Part shown: positions 47,611 through 57,375 of the stretch, piece after piece
How positions within the stretch are numbered: position 1 is the first letter of the stretch
Layout of the letters: each line of letters begins with the position of its first letter
NCBI GenBank assembly: GCA_021732485.1
Contig: JAKFUV010000009.1
Coordinates: forward strand, 186,001 to 250,000
Length of the DNA: 64,000 nt
Origin: Hyphomicrobium sp.
Lineage (GTDB): Bacteria > Pseudomonadota > Alphaproteobacteria > Rhizobiales > Hyphomicrobiaceae
Reading direction: 5' to 3'
Program-made: the position numbers and the translations under genes
The notes under the pieces: model-generated
The model's input: the letters and a program-made list of their open reading frames with translations, nothing else
Database searches by the model: none
Told to the model about the DNA's origin: nothing

Positions 47611-47958
47611 TCAGCTTTCCGAGAATAGGCTCATCTGCTCGGGTCCAGGCTTAGCCGAGATGCGGCGGTGGGGGCCGGGATCGATGCGGTCATCGAGACC
47701 TGGGTAGCGGGCTCGAAATACGTCGAGTGCTTTGGCGCGGCTGCCGATGAAGTGGGTTTCTTCCCAGATCTCATAAAGCCGTCGCGGGTCGCAATCATAG
47801 CGCCGCACCAGTTCTTTCACCTGCACCCGGATCCAGCGCGCGATCCAGATGTTCACCGCGTCTTCTGCCGTTAGAGGTCGGCGCGGCGCCGCTGGCGAGG
47901 GTGCGGTTAAAAACGCATGACCTATTGGACGCGACACGGAGCGGGAACGGCGGGCCAT
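47611..47958 (-). CDS. Conserved unknown protein with C-terminal clamp-like motif
   Basis: 115 residues from ATG 47958 (GTG 47937 is an alternative). Helical core AVNIWIARWIRVQVKELVRRYDCD, then RRLYEIWEETHFIGSRAKALDVFRARYPGLDDR and GPHRRISAKPGP, ending in QMSLF at 108-112, close to the beta-sliding-clamp motif QLSLF. I recall similar Rhizobiales proteins with the same ending style; function unknown. It lies upstream of the LexA-box region, same strand as the Cas2-like genes. Confidence 0.7.
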   Translation of the reverse strand: MARRSRSVSRPIGHAFLTAPSPAAPRRPLTAEDAVNIWIARWIRVQVKELVRRYDCDPRRLYEIWEETHFIGSRAKALDVFRARYPGLDDRIDPGPHRRISAKPGPEQMSLFSES

Positions 47959-48121
47959 CGAACGGGAACTCAAGGAACGGGCGTGAAGCTTTGGATCAGC
48001 GTGAACGTCGTGACTGTGGCACGGCTTGACGGCCAGCGCGATTCCCGATTGATCGCAGCCAAAGACAGCAAACTGATGGCCGCAGCCCGCGTCGCGCGCT
48101 GGTGCGGTAAAGCGAGACCCG

Positions 48122-48850
48122 TTGATCCTATTTCCAGCCATCGACCTCAAAGACGGCCAGTGCGTGCGCCTAAAGCTCGGAGACATGGCCGAGGCAACGG
48201 TGTTCAACGACGATCCCGCCGACCAGGCGCTCGCCTTTGAACACCAAGGCTTCGAGTATCTCCACATTGTCGATTTGAACGGTGCCTTCGCTGGCAAACC
48301 GGTCAACGGCGCTGCCGTCGACGCCATTTTGGCCGCGATCACGATCCCCGCACAGCTTGGCGGCGGCATCCGCGATTTGGCGACGATTGAAGCCTGGCTT
48401 GCGAAGGGCATCCGCCGCATCATACTTGGCACCGTTGCCGTGCGCGATCCAGCGCTGGTTCGCGATGCCTGCAAACGCTTTCCGGGCCGCATCGCCGTCG
48501 GAATCGATGCCAAAGGCGGCAAAGTCGCCGTCGAAGGCTGGGCCGAAACGTCTGAGTTGACGGCCATTGATCTGGCGCGCCGCTTCGAAGATGCGGGCAT
48601 CGCCGCGATCATCTATACCGACATCGATCGTGATGGCGTTTTGAAAGGCATTAATTGGGACGGCACCGCCGCGTTGGCGCGGGCGACCCGCATCCCGGTC
48701 ATCGCGTCCGGCGGCCTCGCTTCGATGGACGACATCCACGCACTAATGAATCCGGAGCACGCCATGCTCGAAGGCGCCATCACCGGCCGGGCTCTCTACG
48801 ACGGCCGCATTGATCCAAAACGTGCACTCGACCTTCTGAGGACATCATGA
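48122..48850 (+). CDS. hisA: ProFAR isomerase HisA
   Basis: Fourth step of histidine synthesis, (beta/alpha)8 barrel. 242 residues from TTG 48122. Catalytic D8 ([13 protein letters not shown]), the phosphate-loop LGGGIRD, second Asp in [13 protein letters not shown], and [12 protein letters not shown]. It is separated from hisH by three reverse-strand genes. The stop overlaps the next ATG (ATGA). Confidence 0.96.
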   Translation: MILFPAIDLKDGQCVRLKLGDMAEATVFNDDPADQALAFEHQGFEYLHIVDLNGAFAGKPVNGAAVDAILAAITIPAQLGGGIRDLATIEAWLAKGIRRIILGTVAVRDPALVRDACKRFPGRIAVGIDAKGGKVAVEGWAETSELTAIDLARRFEDAGIAAIIYTDIDRDGVLKGINWDGTAALARATRIPVIASGGLASMDDIHALMNPEHAMLEGAITGRALYDGRIDPKRALDLLRTS

Positions 48851-49071
48851 AAATCGGCGATACCGTTCGCGTTGTCAAAATTCCGGCAGACCTGCCGGCG
48901 GGCAACGAGCAGTTGCAAGTGCTGTTTCGCGGCTGCGTCGGTAAAACGTTTCCCATCGTTGCCTTCGATGATGATCTGGTCGAGCTGCATGTCGGCGAAG
49001 CGTTCGGCAAGCCGCCGGAGCACCATCAGATATGGCTCGATGCCAACCATCTGAAATTGATCGAGGCCTGA
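48847..49071 (+). CDS. Small conserved protein, SH3/KOW-like
   Basis: 74 residues: [41 protein letters not shown], and [16 protein letters not shown]. The strand-turn pattern with GDTVRV and a central G-K is like KOW/SH3-type nucleic-acid-binding barrels; this is inference. It overlaps hisA by 4 bp and is followed 4 bp later by prfC, so the three are co-translated. Confidence 0.75.
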   Translation: MKIGDTVRVVKIPADLPAGNEQLQVLFRGCVGKTFPIVAFDDDLVELHVGEAFGKPPEHHQIWLDANHLKLIEA

Positions 49072-49075
49072 TCCG

Positions 49076-50695
49076 TTGACCACCGCCGCTCTCGCCGTTC
49101 CCATTGAGCCGATTGCCAATCCCGAGATTGCGCGCCGGCGCACGTTCGCGATCATCTCGCACCCAGACGCTGGCAAGACGACCCTGACTGAAAAACTGCT
49201 GTTGTTCGGCGGCGCCATTCAGCTCGCCGGCGCGGTCAAGGCGCGGGGTGAGCGTCGGCGCACGCGTTCCGACTGGATGGCGATCGAACAGCAGCGCGGC
49301 ATCTCCGTCACCTCATCGGTGATGACGTTCGAGCGCGGCGGCATCGTTTTCAATCTGTTGGATACGCCAGGCCACTCCGACTTCAGCGAAGATACCTACC
49401 GCACGCTGTCGGCCGTCGACGCAGCGGTGATGGTGATCGACGCGGCCAAAGGCATCGAAGCGCAAACCCGCAAGCTGTTCGAAGTCTGCCGCCTGCGCGA
49501 CATCCCGATCATCACCTTCATCAACAAGATCGACCGCGAAGGCGAAGATCCGCTGACGCTGCTCGATGACATCGCTGCGGGCCTCGCACTTGACCTCGTG
49601 CCGATGGGCTGGCCGGTCGGCATGGGCTCTGATTTTCGCGGCGTCATCGACCTCGTTGGCCATCAGGTGCTGATGCCGGAAGGCGATCGCACTACGCCGT
49701 ACGGTCGCACAGCGCCGCTAGCCAAATTGTCCGATCTCATGGCGATTGACGGCATCGATGAGCGGATCGCGCAACGGGCTTTGGATGGTGTCGAATTGGC
49801 CCAAGGCGCGCTTTCGACGTTCGATATTCAGGCCTTTCGCGAGGGCCACCTGTCGCCGGTTTTCTTTGGCAGTGCGCTGCGCAACTTCGGCGTCGAACAA
49901 TTGCTGGATGCGCTCGCCACCTGGGCGCCCGGACCGTTGCCGCGCCAAGCCGTGCAGCGCCTCGTCAAGCCGGGCGAAGATCAGGTGACGGGCTTCGTGT
50001 TCAAGGTTCAAGCCAACATGGATCCGAACCATCGCGACCGCATCGCCTTTGTGCGGCTGTGTTCGGGCCGGTTCCGCCGTGGCATGAAGATGCTTCATGT
50101 GCGCGACGGCAAATACATGACGATCTCCTCGCCGACGTTTTTTTTCGGTCAGGGCCGTGAGACGGCGGACGAAGCCTACGCGGGCGATATCATGGGTGTT
50201 CCGAACCACGGCACTCTACGGGTTGGCGACACGCTAACCGAAAAAGAACCACTCAAATTTACCGGCATTCCCAATTTCGCGCCCGAGCTTTTGCGCCGGG
50301 TGATCATCGAAGATGCAATGAAAGCCAAACAGCTCAATCGGGCACTCGAAGACTTGGCAGAAGAAGGCATTGTGCAGGTCTTCACGCCGATCGCCGGCGG
50401 CCGTCCGATCCTCGGCGTTGTCGGTGTGCTGCAGTTTGAAGTTCTGCAGTCGCGCGTACAAGCCGAATACGGCGTGCCGATCTCGTTCGAAAATGCGCCG
50501 GTTGAACTTGCCCGCTGGATCTCATCCGACGATCCAGCGGCGCTTGAAAAGTTCATTTCCGCCCATCGGGGTGAAATCGCCCGCGACCGTGATGACGCAC
50601 TGGTGTTTCTCGCCGAAAGCCCGTGGATGCTCAGATACAAGGGCGAGAAATTTCCCGATATAAAATTCTCAGCGCTGCGCGAGCGGGGCGAGTAG
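49076..50695 (+). CDS. prfC: Peptide chain release factor 3
   Basis: GTPase that recycles RF1/RF2 from the ribosome. 539 residues from TTG 49076 (GAGG upstream). G1 SHPDAGKTTLTEKLL, the RF3-specific RSDWMAIEQQRGISV with G2, DTPGHSDFSEDTYRTL, NKIDREGEDPL, and C-terminal RF3 domain (HAVGVLQFEV-like GVVGVLQFEVLQSRVQ, EYGVPISFE). Here it lies between hisA and hisF, an unusual place. Confidence 0.95.
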   Translation: MTTAALAVPIEPIANPEIARRRTFAIISHPDAGKTTLTEKLLLFGGAIQLAGAVKARGERRRTRSDWMAIEQQRGISVTSSVMTFERGGIVFNLLDTPGHSDFSEDTYRTLSAVDAAVMVIDAAKGIEAQTRKLFEVCRLRDIPIITFINKIDREGEDPLTLLDDIAAGLALDLVPMGWPVGMGSDFRGVIDLVGHQVLMPEGDRTTPYGRTAPLAKLSDLMAIDGIDERIAQRALDGVELAQGALSTFDIQAFREGHLSPVFFGSALRNFGVEQLLDALATWAPGPLPRQAVQRLVKPGEDQVTGFVFKVQANMDPNHRDRIAFVRLCSGRFRRGMKMLHVRDGKYMTISSPTFFFGQGRETADEAYAGDIMGVPNHGTLRVGDTLTEKEPLKFTGIPNFAPELLRRVIIEDAMKAKQLNRALEDLAEEGIVQVFTPIAGGRPILGVVGVLQFEVLQSRVQAEYGVPISFENAPVELARWISSDDPAALEKFISAHRGEIARDRDDALVFLAESPWMLRYKGEKFPDIKFSALRERGE

Positions 50696-50703
50696 GTCTG
50701 ACG

Positions 50704-51021
50704 TCACAACGACGCGCCATCGTTGGTCTTTGTCTCACGAGCAAAGCGGCGATCGATATCGAGCAGCCACGTGGTCAGGCCGCTTTCCAAGTCGGTGACG
50801 CGTGAAAACGCCGAGGTATCTGGAATATCCGCTTCATAGCCGACTTGGTCTTCATCCAATTGCGCCCGCAAAGCCATGACCCGATCCTTGAACTCTTCGA
50901 GTGCGCCTTGGTGGACGGGGTCTTGCTCGTCGGTGCTTTTCAATCGCGTTTCGACATCTGAAAGCTGAGCTTCAAGCCGGCTGATACGGCCTTGGATATC
51001 AAGTGAGGTCTGCTGTGCCAT
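50704..51021 (-). CDS. Small coiled-coil protein
   Basis: 105 residues from ATG 51021 (GGAG upstream). Heptad-rich helix ISRLEAQLSDVETRLKST, then EFKDRVMALRAQLDEDQ, and a C-terminal acidic part FSRVTDLESGLTTWLLDI. No Cys, no known domain. It is on the strand opposite prfC and hisF. Confidence 0.65.
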   Translation of the reverse strand: MAQQTSLDIQGRISRLEAQLSDVETRLKSTDEQDPVHQGALEEFKDRVMALRAQLDEDQVGYEADIPDTSAFSRVTDLESGLTTWLLDIDRRFARETKTNDGASL

Positions 51022-51166
51022 GTGACGCTCCATGAGGCGAAAGTCGCGAGAAAGAACGCCTCGGCCGTCGGCGAAGTTCCGCGCGCGGTGAGCCCTGATC
51101 GACGATCGTCCTGCCCCGTGCTACATCGTGCCCGTTGTGGCAATCACGTCCGTGCAGGGCTGTTTC

Positions 51167-51970
51167 GTGCTCAAAATTCGCATTATCCCGTGTCTCGACG
51201 TCAAAGACGGCCGCGTCGTCAAGGGCGTGAATTTCGTCGATCTGATCGACGCAGGTGACCCCGTCGAAGCGGCCGCAGCCTATGATGCGGCGGGCGCCGA
51301 CGAGCTTTGTTTTCTCGACATCACGGCGAGCCAGGAAAATCGCGACACCATTTTCGATATCGTCGAGCGCACGGCCGAGCGCTGTTTCATGCCGCTGACC
51401 GTTGGTGGTGGTGTGCGGTCCGTCGACGATATCCGCCGGCTACTCGAAGCCGGTGCTGATAAAGTTTCGATCAACACGGCTGCGGTCACGAACCGCAAGT
51501 TCGTACGCGAAGCGTCGGAGAAATTCGGCGCGCAGTGCATCGTCGTCGCCATCGATGCAAAGCAAGTCTATGACAACGCTCCGGCCGGGTCGCCGGAGGC
51601 TCGCCGTAACGCCGAACCAAAGTGGGAAATTTTCACGCATGGCGGACGTAACCGCACCGGTCTCGATGCAATCCATTTCGCCCGCGAGGTTGTCGCTTTA
51701 GGTGCTGGTGAAATCCTGCTGACGTCAATGGATCGCGACGGCACGAAATCCGGGTTTGATCTCGGCCTGACGCGGGCCGTTGCCGATGCCGTAACTGTGC
51801 CGGTCATTGCATCGGGCGGCGTGGGCACACTCGACCATCTCGTCGACGGTGTTCGCGAAGGACACGCTAGCGCCGTGCTTGCGGCATCGATCTTTCACTT
51901 CGGAACGTATTCGATATCGCAAGCCAAAAAGCACATGGCGAGCGCGGGGCTCGCCATGCGATTGGACTGA
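51167..51970 (+). CDS. hisF: Imidazole glycerol phosphate synthase, cyclase subunit HisF
   Basis: Forms IGP and AICAR with HisH. 267 residues from GTG 51167 (AGGG 8 nt upstream); the 13 upstream codons from 51128 do not match the family. Catalytic D11 ([15 protein letters not shown]), VVAIDAKQ with the second Asp, [27 protein letters not shown]. Last his gene in the window; hisE is not next. Confidence 0.96.
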   Translation: MLKIRIIPCLDVKDGRVVKGVNFVDLIDAGDPVEAAAAYDAAGADELCFLDITASQENRDTIFDIVERTAERCFMPLTVGGGVRSVDDIRRLLEAGADKVSINTAAVTNRKFVREASEKFGAQCIVVAIDAKQVYDNAPAGSPEARRNAEPKWEIFTHGGRNRTGLDAIHFAREVVALGAGEILLTSMDRDGTKSGFDLGLTRAVADAVTVPVIASGGVGTLDHLVDGVREGHASAVLAASIFHFGTYSISQAKKHMASAGLAMRLD

Positions 51971-51996
51971 CGCCGGCGCGCATGTTGCGCCAACGC

Positions 51997-54900
51997 TTAT
52001 GCGACCAGCAGGTGGCCGCCGTTATACAAGTCAGTGACCGAGGTGTGCTTGACGCTGTCGAGAACCGCGACGGCAACAAACGCCGAGCCGATTTTCGCCG
52101 AGATGGTGGTGTCGTTGCCCTGAACACTCAGGCGAACGTAGTCAGCGAGACTGCCTGAGCCAAGCGTCACCAGCCCGGTAAAGTCCAGCACGTCGCCAGC
52201 GCCAAAATCCGTGATGTGATCGACGCCGCGGTTCGATCCGACATCGGCTTTGTCCCAGTAGAATTTATCGGCACCCGCGCCACCGTTGAAGATGTCGGAT
52301 CCGGCCAAACCACGGAAATAATCGTTGCCGGCGCCGCCGTCGATGCGGTCAACACCGCTGGTGCCCTTGAATGTATCGGCGAAATTCGAGCCGATAATTT
52401 TCTCTAGAGCGGCACCGTAGATCGTGTCTGTGCCGGTGTCTGCACCAACGATGATTTTCTTGCCAAGATCGGCACTGATGGTGCTATTGGCGCTCGCAAA
52501 ACTCAAGGTGTCGTAGCCGCTGCCGCCCGAGTAAACGTCGTTGCCTTCCTCAGCAAAGAAGAAGTCGTCGCCGGCCTGGCCAAACAAGTGGTCGTTACCG
52601 CCGCCGCCATAGAGCGAGTCGTTGCCCTTGCCGCCTTCCAAACGGTCCGCGCCAGCGCCGCCGTACAGCGTGTCGTTGCCGCCGTTGCCATAGAGCTTGT
52701 CGTTGCCAAAGCCACCATTCAACGTGTTGGCGCCGTTGTTGCCGCTCAGCGTAACGCCCTTTGAATCCATTTGAATGGTGATGGACTGCGTGGACGACGC
52801 GCTGCCGCCGGTGGCTTCCGTGGCGGTTGCTTGGACTTTGATCGTGTAGGTTGCGAACTTGTCGGTCGTAATTGTCAATCCTGCGAGGTCGGCTTGCGTC
52901 AAAGACCAACTGCCATCGCTATTTTGAGTACCGGCTGACAACGTGCCGCCGGCCGGCACATCGGTAATGCGCAACGCCAGCGATTCTGATCCGTCAGTGT
53001 CAGCCAGTGACGACGAAATGTTCAAAGCGACGGTGACGTTGTCCCACTGATCGTCTTCGCCCGTACCACCAAGCAGGATCGACACGATATCGGCTGGCGG
53101 TAACGGAACTTCCGGAATGATGACCGGTGTGACGACCGTCAGCGTCGGTTGATTAGCCACGGCATTCACGGTCACGTCAACGCGCTGCTGCGCCGTTGCG
53201 CCGGATGCATCCTTGACATTGACCAGGAAGAAATCCGCGCCACTGGCGTTGGCGGTTGGCGTGTAAGTGTAAGCACCCGTTGCGGCGTTTAATGCAACTG
53301 TCCCGCGCGCTGCGCCGGTCGCGAGTGACCACGTCAGGGCGTCGCCATCGACGTCCGTTGCCGAAATGGTACCGGAAACCGATTTGTCTTCGATCGTTGC
53401 CACGGCCGACGATGCCTGTGTCACCGGCGCATCGTTGACCGGTGTGACGGTGACAGACACCGTCTGCACAGACTTGGCGCCGTACTGATCAGTCACGGTG
53501 ACTTCAAACGAGTCCGTGCCGTTGTAGTTCGGGTTCGGGATATAGGCATAGGCGCCAGTCGCCCCGTCCAGCTTCACGCCACCATGGCCAGCCGTGCGCG
53601 ATACGGCCCACGACAATGCATCACCTTCAACATCGCTGGCAGCCACGCTGCCTTGCACCGTCTTGTCTTCCTGCGTTGTCAGCGAAGCGCTGGCTGCGAC
53701 GACGGGAGCGTCGTTAACGGCGACGACGCTGACTTTGATCGTCTGCATCGTCGTCGCGCCGGATGGATCGGTTACGGTGACTGCGAAACTGTCCGAGCCA
53801 TTGAAGTTGGCTTGCGGCACATAGGCGTAGCTGCCGGCGGCGGCATCGAACTTCACCGAGCCATTTTCTGGCTTCGTTGTCAGGGCCCAGGCCAACGCAT
53901 CGCCGTCAACATCGCTGGCGACAACTTGGCCATAGGCGACGTTGTCTTCGTTGGTTTTCAGTTCGACGATGCTTTCGACAACCGGCGCATCATTAACCGG
54001 GACAACGGTGATTTTGACCGTCTGCGTGGTGGCGACGCCCGACGCATCAGTGACACTGACGTCGAAGCTATCGGAACCATTGTAATCGGCGTTCGGCACG
54101 TAGGCATAGCTGCCGTTGGCTTCATCGAGCTTGACGGTGCCGTTTTCTGGCTTGCTGGCCAGGGCCCAGGCCAGCGCATCGCCGTCAGCATCACTGGTGA
54201 CGACTTGGCCGTACAGGACATTGTCTTCTTCGATTTTGAATTCAGCCGTGCCGTCTGTAACCGGTGCATCGTTGACGGACGCAATCGCGACGTTGACGGT
54301 TTGCGTAACCGACAAGCCCTTCGGATCGGTCACGGTGACTTGGAAACTATCTTGGCCGAAGTAATCACCCTTGGGCGCATAGACATAGGCGCCTGTCGCG
54401 GCATTGAGCGTCAGCGTCCCGTTGGCAGGTCCGGCGGCGACCGCATACGACAACACATCGCCGTCGGCGTCGGTGGCGGCGATCGTTCCCGCTAGAGCGT
54501 TATCTTCGTTGATCGATGCATTGATGGAAGCAGCGGCCACAGGCGCTGCGTTCAGAAAGCTGCTGATCGGCGTCTCGACCCCGTCCAGATAGATGCGTGC
54601 CACTTCAAAATTCGACAGCGTCAAGCCGAGCGCAGAGAGAACAAGCGCGGGACCGGTCGTTTGAGCCGCGAGCGCGGTTGTCGAACCGGCCGACGCGAGC
54701 TGGTTCTGCATCCAGGTCTTGAGTGTCGCGAGATCAGCGCGCATGGCGTCGTTCAATGTCACCGACGACAATTCGATGACGACGGTATCGATACCGGCGC
54801 CGCCGTCGACGATATTGGTGCCAGCGCCGCCCGAAAGTTCGTCGTCGCCGGTGCCGCCGTAAATCTTGTCGTTGCCGTCGCCGCTGACGATGCGGTCGTT

Positions 54901-55170
54901 GCCGCCGTCGCCGTACATGGTGTCGTCGCCGGCTTCGCCGTACAGCGTATCGTTTCCGCCGCCGCCGAAGAACCCGTCGTTGCCGTTGCCGCCGTAGAGC
55001 GTATCGTTGCCGGCATCACCGGTCAGCGTATCGGTGCCGTCACCGCCAAAAATGAGGTCGTCGCCAGCGCCGCCATTGATGCGGTCATTCCCCGCGCCGC
55101 CATCGATAATGTCATTGGCCGTTGTGCCGGTGATGACATCGTTCGCGTTCGTCCCCGTAATCGTCGCCAT
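51997..55170 (-). CDS. RTX/Ig-like repeat protein, type I secreted
   Basis: 1057 residues, no signal peptide. Residues 1-130 hold RTX nonapeptides (GGAGNDRINGGAGDD style) that bind calcium; 207-672 are five ~93-residue Ig/cadherin-like repeats, each opening with NDAP or NAAP and carrying EDN/EDK...SDxDGDAL; 673-800 is a T1SS repeat-like domain; 810-970 is a second RTX block; 975-1057 is a C-terminal region of the type I secretion kind. Likely a cell-surface or biofilm adhesin. No ABC exporter genes are adjacent. AAGGCG precedes the ATG. It is convergent with hisF. Confidence 0.9.
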   Translation of the reverse strand: MATITGTNANDVITGTTANDIIDGGAGNDRINGGAGDDLIFGGDGTDTLTGDAGNDTLYGGNGNDGFFGGGGNDTLYGEAGDDTMYGDGGNDRIVSGDGNDKIYGGTGDDELSGGAGTNIVDGGAGIDTVVIELSSVTLNDAMRADLATLKTWMQNQLASAGSTTALAAQTTGPALVLSALGLTLSNFEVARIYLDGVETPISSFLNAAPVAAASINASINEDNALAGTIAATDADGDVLSYAVAAGPANGTLTLNAATGAYVYAPKGDYFGQDSFQVTVTDPKGLSVTQTVNVAIASVNDAPVTDGTAEFKIEEDNVLYGQVVTSDADGDALAWALASKPENGTVKLDEANGSYAYVPNADYNGSDSFDVSVTDASGVATTQTVKITVVPVNDAPVVESIVELKTNEDNVAYGQVVASDVDGDALAWALTTKPENGSVKFDAAAGSYAYVPQANFNGSDSFAVTVTDPSGATTMQTIKVSVVAVNDAPVVAASASLTTQEDKTVQGSVAASDVEGDALSWAVSRTAGHGGVKLDGATGAYAYIPNPNYNGTDSFEVTVTDQYGAKSVQTVSVTVTPVNDAPVTQASSAVATIEDKSVSGTISATDVDGDALTWSLATGAARGTVALNAATGAYTYTPTANASGADFFLVNVKDASGATAQQRVDVTVNAVANQPTLTVVTPVIIPEVPLPPADIVSILLGGTGEDDQWDNVTVALNISSSLADTDGSESLALRITDVPAGGTLSAGTQNSDGSWSLTQADLAGLTITTDKFATYTIKVQATATEATGGSASSTQSITIQMDSKGVTLSGNNGANTLNGGFGNDKLYGNGGNDTLYGGAGADRLEGGKGNDSLYGGGGNDHLFGQAGDDFFFAEEGNDVYSGGSGYDTLSFASANSTISADLGKKIIVGADTGTDTIYGAALEKIIGSNFADTFKGTSGVDRIDGGAGNDYFRGLAGSDIFNGGAGADKFYWDKADVGSNRGVDHITDFGAGDVLDFTGLVTLGSGSLADYVRLSVQGNDTTISAKIGSAFVAVAVLDSVKHTSVTDLYNGGHLLVA

Positions 55171-55304
55171 GGTACGCCTTTTCGACTCTGCACAGTCCCC
55201 AAGGCGGAGAGCAATACTATACAGGACATAAAAAGCCGTTCGCAGCCGCGCGATAATTGTCGAGCGGTTGTTATCGAATTCGAAACGTCTGGATTAGGCC
55301 CTCG

Positions 55305-56063
55305 TTAACTCGCGCCGCCGCGCGCCAGCGATTTCGGCTTGAACAGGCAAATGTCGGCAACCGGGCAGCGCCAGCATTCCGGCTTGCGAGCTTTGCAAAG
55401 ATAGCGACCGTGCAAAATAAGCCAATGGTGTGCATGCAAACCGAACTGCGCCGGAATGATGCGAAGCAAATCAGCTTCAACGGCGAGTGGCGTTTTACCT
55501 CGCGTTAAGCCGATGCGATTGGCGACACGAAAAACGTGGGTATCGACCGCCATCGTTGGTTCGCCGAACGCCATGTTCATGACCACGTTGGCGGTCTTGC
55601 GACCAACTCCGGGCAGGGTTTCGAGCGCGTCGCGGTTGGCTGGCACCTCGCCGCCAAAGTCGGCGACGAGCCGCTGCGACAGCGCGATGATGTTCTTGGC
55701 CTTGTTGCGATAGAGGCCGATCGTTTTGATCAGCGCCTGAACGCGCTCTTCACCGAGCGCCAGCATTTTGTCAGGCGTGTCGGCCTGTCTGAACAGCTCC
55801 CGCGTCGCCTTGTTGACACCGGCGTCGGTCGCCTGCGCCGATAGCACCACGGCGACCAGCAGCGTGTAGACATTGACGTGTTCCAGTTCCCCTTTTGGTT
55901 CAGGTGCAGCCGCTGCAAAGCGGCCGAATAGGCTTTCGACCTGCGCTGTAGTTATTCGCCGCCTTGGCGCTTGTGGCTTGAGCGCCCGCGACGGAGATTT
56001 GCGAGACGCTTTGACTGGCGGTTCGTTCATTTGGCGCACGGGCGCTCGAGGGGACTTTGTCAT
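55305..56063 (-). CDS. nth: Endonuclease III
   Basis: DNA glycosylase/AP lyase for oxidised pyrimidines. 252 residues from ATG 56063 (56030 also possible). HhH LETLPGVGRKTANV with catalytic K156, AVDTHVFRVANR with D174, and the [4Fe-4S] cluster C-x6-C-x2-C-x5-C in CKARKPECWRCPVADIC. A ~35-residue basic N-terminal extension is present. Confidence 0.96.
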   Translation of the reverse strand: MTKSPRAPVRQMNEPPVKASRKSPSRALKPQAPRRRITTAQVESLFGRFAAAAPEPKGELEHVNVYTLLVAVVLSAQATDAGVNKATRELFRQADTPDKMLALGEERVQALIKTIGLYRNKAKNIIALSQRLVADFGGEVPANRDALETLPGVGRKTANVVMNMAFGEPTMAVDTHVFRVANRIGLTRGKTPLAVEADLLRIIPAQFGLHAHHWLILHGRYLCKARKPECWRCPVADICLFKPKSLARGGAS

Positions 56064-56193
56064 CAGGCTTTGCGGTTCAGCGGCTCTGGGCCAATATGTT
56101 TGCAATGTCGCACACGCAGTTCGGCATACATCGCTTTCGGCGAAAGTGCCGTTGATATCTGTATGGCGTCGCAATCACGTTGTAGGTTGGGCA

Positions 56194-56694
56194 ATGAACG
56201 ACAGTGCGGTGGAAATGCAAGCAGGCATGGCAAGAAACTTCGTCCTCCACCAGCACAGGTCCCTGAGCCCGCGAGGCTTTCTGATTTTGATGGCGCTGAT
56301 CGGGTTTGTCAGCCTCATCGTTGGAATAGTATTTTTGCTGCTTGGCGCGTGGCCCGTTCTCGGGTTTTTCGGCCTCGACGTCGCGCTGATTTACTGGGCG
56401 TTCAAATTGAATTATCGATCCGGTCGGCTTTATGAGGTGGTCAGCGTTACACCGGAGAACCTCAAGCTCTCGCGTTTTCATCCCTCGGGCCGTGTTGAAG
56501 ACTATGAGTTCAATCCCTACTGGGCGCATGTCCGTTTGACGACCGACAGACCTGATGGCCGAACGTCGTTGCGGCTCTCGGCACAGGGACGTGAAATTTC
56601 GTTCGGCCATTTTTTAACGGATGACGAGCGCCGAGACTTCGCCACAGAGCTAACGGGTGCGCTGGTCGCCTCGCGCGCGGCAGTCGGTTTTTGA
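56194..56694 (+). CDS. DUF2244 membrane protein
   Basis: 166 residues from ATG 56194 (AGGTTGGG upstream). VLHQHRSLSPRGFLILMA and two hydrophobic helices, then RLYEVVSVTPENLKLSRFHP and NPYWAHVRLTTDR, typical of DUF2244. Function unknown. It is divergent from nth. Confidence 0.85.
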   Translation: MNDSAVEMQAGMARNFVLHQHRSLSPRGFLILMALIGFVSLIVGIVFLLLGAWPVLGFFGLDVALIYWAFKLNYRSGRLYEVVSVTPENLKLSRFHPSGRVEDYEFNPYWAHVRLTTDRPDGRTSLRLSAQGREISFGHFLTDDERRDFATELTGALVASRAAVGF

Positions 56695-56716
56695 GCCGCT
56701 ATTTCGCGCACGAGAT

Positions 56717-56926
56717 TTAGTCGTCGCGCACCATGGTCAGCGCCGCTTGACGATCACCCGATTTGAGTTTGAGAAATTGTGAGCGTGCGGCTTTGACATC
56801 GCGCTCGCTGCCGCTGGCGGACGCCAGACGCAACGCCGCCACCGCTGGATGTTCGGCGCCGCAAATGAAATCCAGCGCCTTGGCGAGCCGGCCCATCATG
56901 GCAGCATCGATCTTGGTTTCATCCAT
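56717..56926 (-). CDS. Small conserved helical protein
   Basis: 69 residues from ATG 56926 (CAGG upstream). MGRLAKALDFICGAEHPAV then ASGSERDVKAARSQFLKLKSGDRQAALTM, two or three helices. No family known. It lies immediately downstream of the glyoxalase gene (56951) on the same strand. Confidence 0.65.
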   Translation of the reverse strand: MDETKIDAAMMGRLAKALDFICGAEHPAVAALRLASASGSERDVKAARSQFLKLKSGDRQAALTMVRDD

Positions 56927-56950
56927 GGCGTACCTGCCCATTAAAACCGG

Positions 56951-57346
56951 TCATCTGAAGCGCCCGCCTTTTTGCAGCACTTCAATTTTGTAGCCATCCG
57001 GGTCGTCGATAAAGAAGAAAGTGCCGAACGGCTTGCCGTCGTGAGCCATCTGTTTGATGTCCTTGGGCAGATATCCGGCGGCCGCCATGCGCGTGTGTTC
57101 GGCGGCGAGATCTTCAACGACAAAAGCCATATGGCCATATCCGTTACCGATGTCGTAGGCTTCCGACCGGTCCTTGTTGACGGTCAATTCCAGCTCGAAA
57201 TTACTTTCGTTGTTGCTCAGATAGATCAGCGTGAAGTCTGGCCAATCCTTGCGATCAGCAATGCTGAGACCAAAGCAGGTCTGATAGAATTTCACCGACC
57301 GGGCTTCATCTAAAACCCGCACCATCATGTGAATGGTTTTCGCCAT
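56951..57346 (-). CDS. gloA: Lactoylglutathione lyase (glyoxalase I)
   Basis: Converts the methylglyoxal-glutathione hemithioacetal to S-lactoylglutathione. 131 residues, two vicinal-oxygen-chelate modules. Metal ligands: H6 (HMMVRV), Glu in NFELELT, His in GYGHMAF, Glu in YKIEVL. Class assignment (Ni or Zn) not made. Co-directional with leuD. Confidence 0.9.
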   Translation of the reverse strand: MAKTIHMMVRVLDEARSVKFYQTCFGLSIADRKDWPDFTLIYLSNNESNFELELTVNKDRSEAYDIGNGYGHMAFVVEDLAAEHTRMAAAGYLPKDIKQMAHDGKPFGTFFFIDDPDGYKIEVLQKGGRFR

Positions 57347-57375
57347 CGCATTTCACCTTTTTGTGCAGGGCTTGA

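Noticed and set aside
53584-54495. 303-codon forward frame inside the RTX gene
   Set aside because: Its periodic sequence is only the mirror of the Ig-like repeats on the other strand.
52500-55170. CRISPR-like or satellite array suggested by short repeated DNA
   Set aside because: The repeats are in-frame RTX nonapeptides and Ig modules of one coding sequence; there are no spacers.
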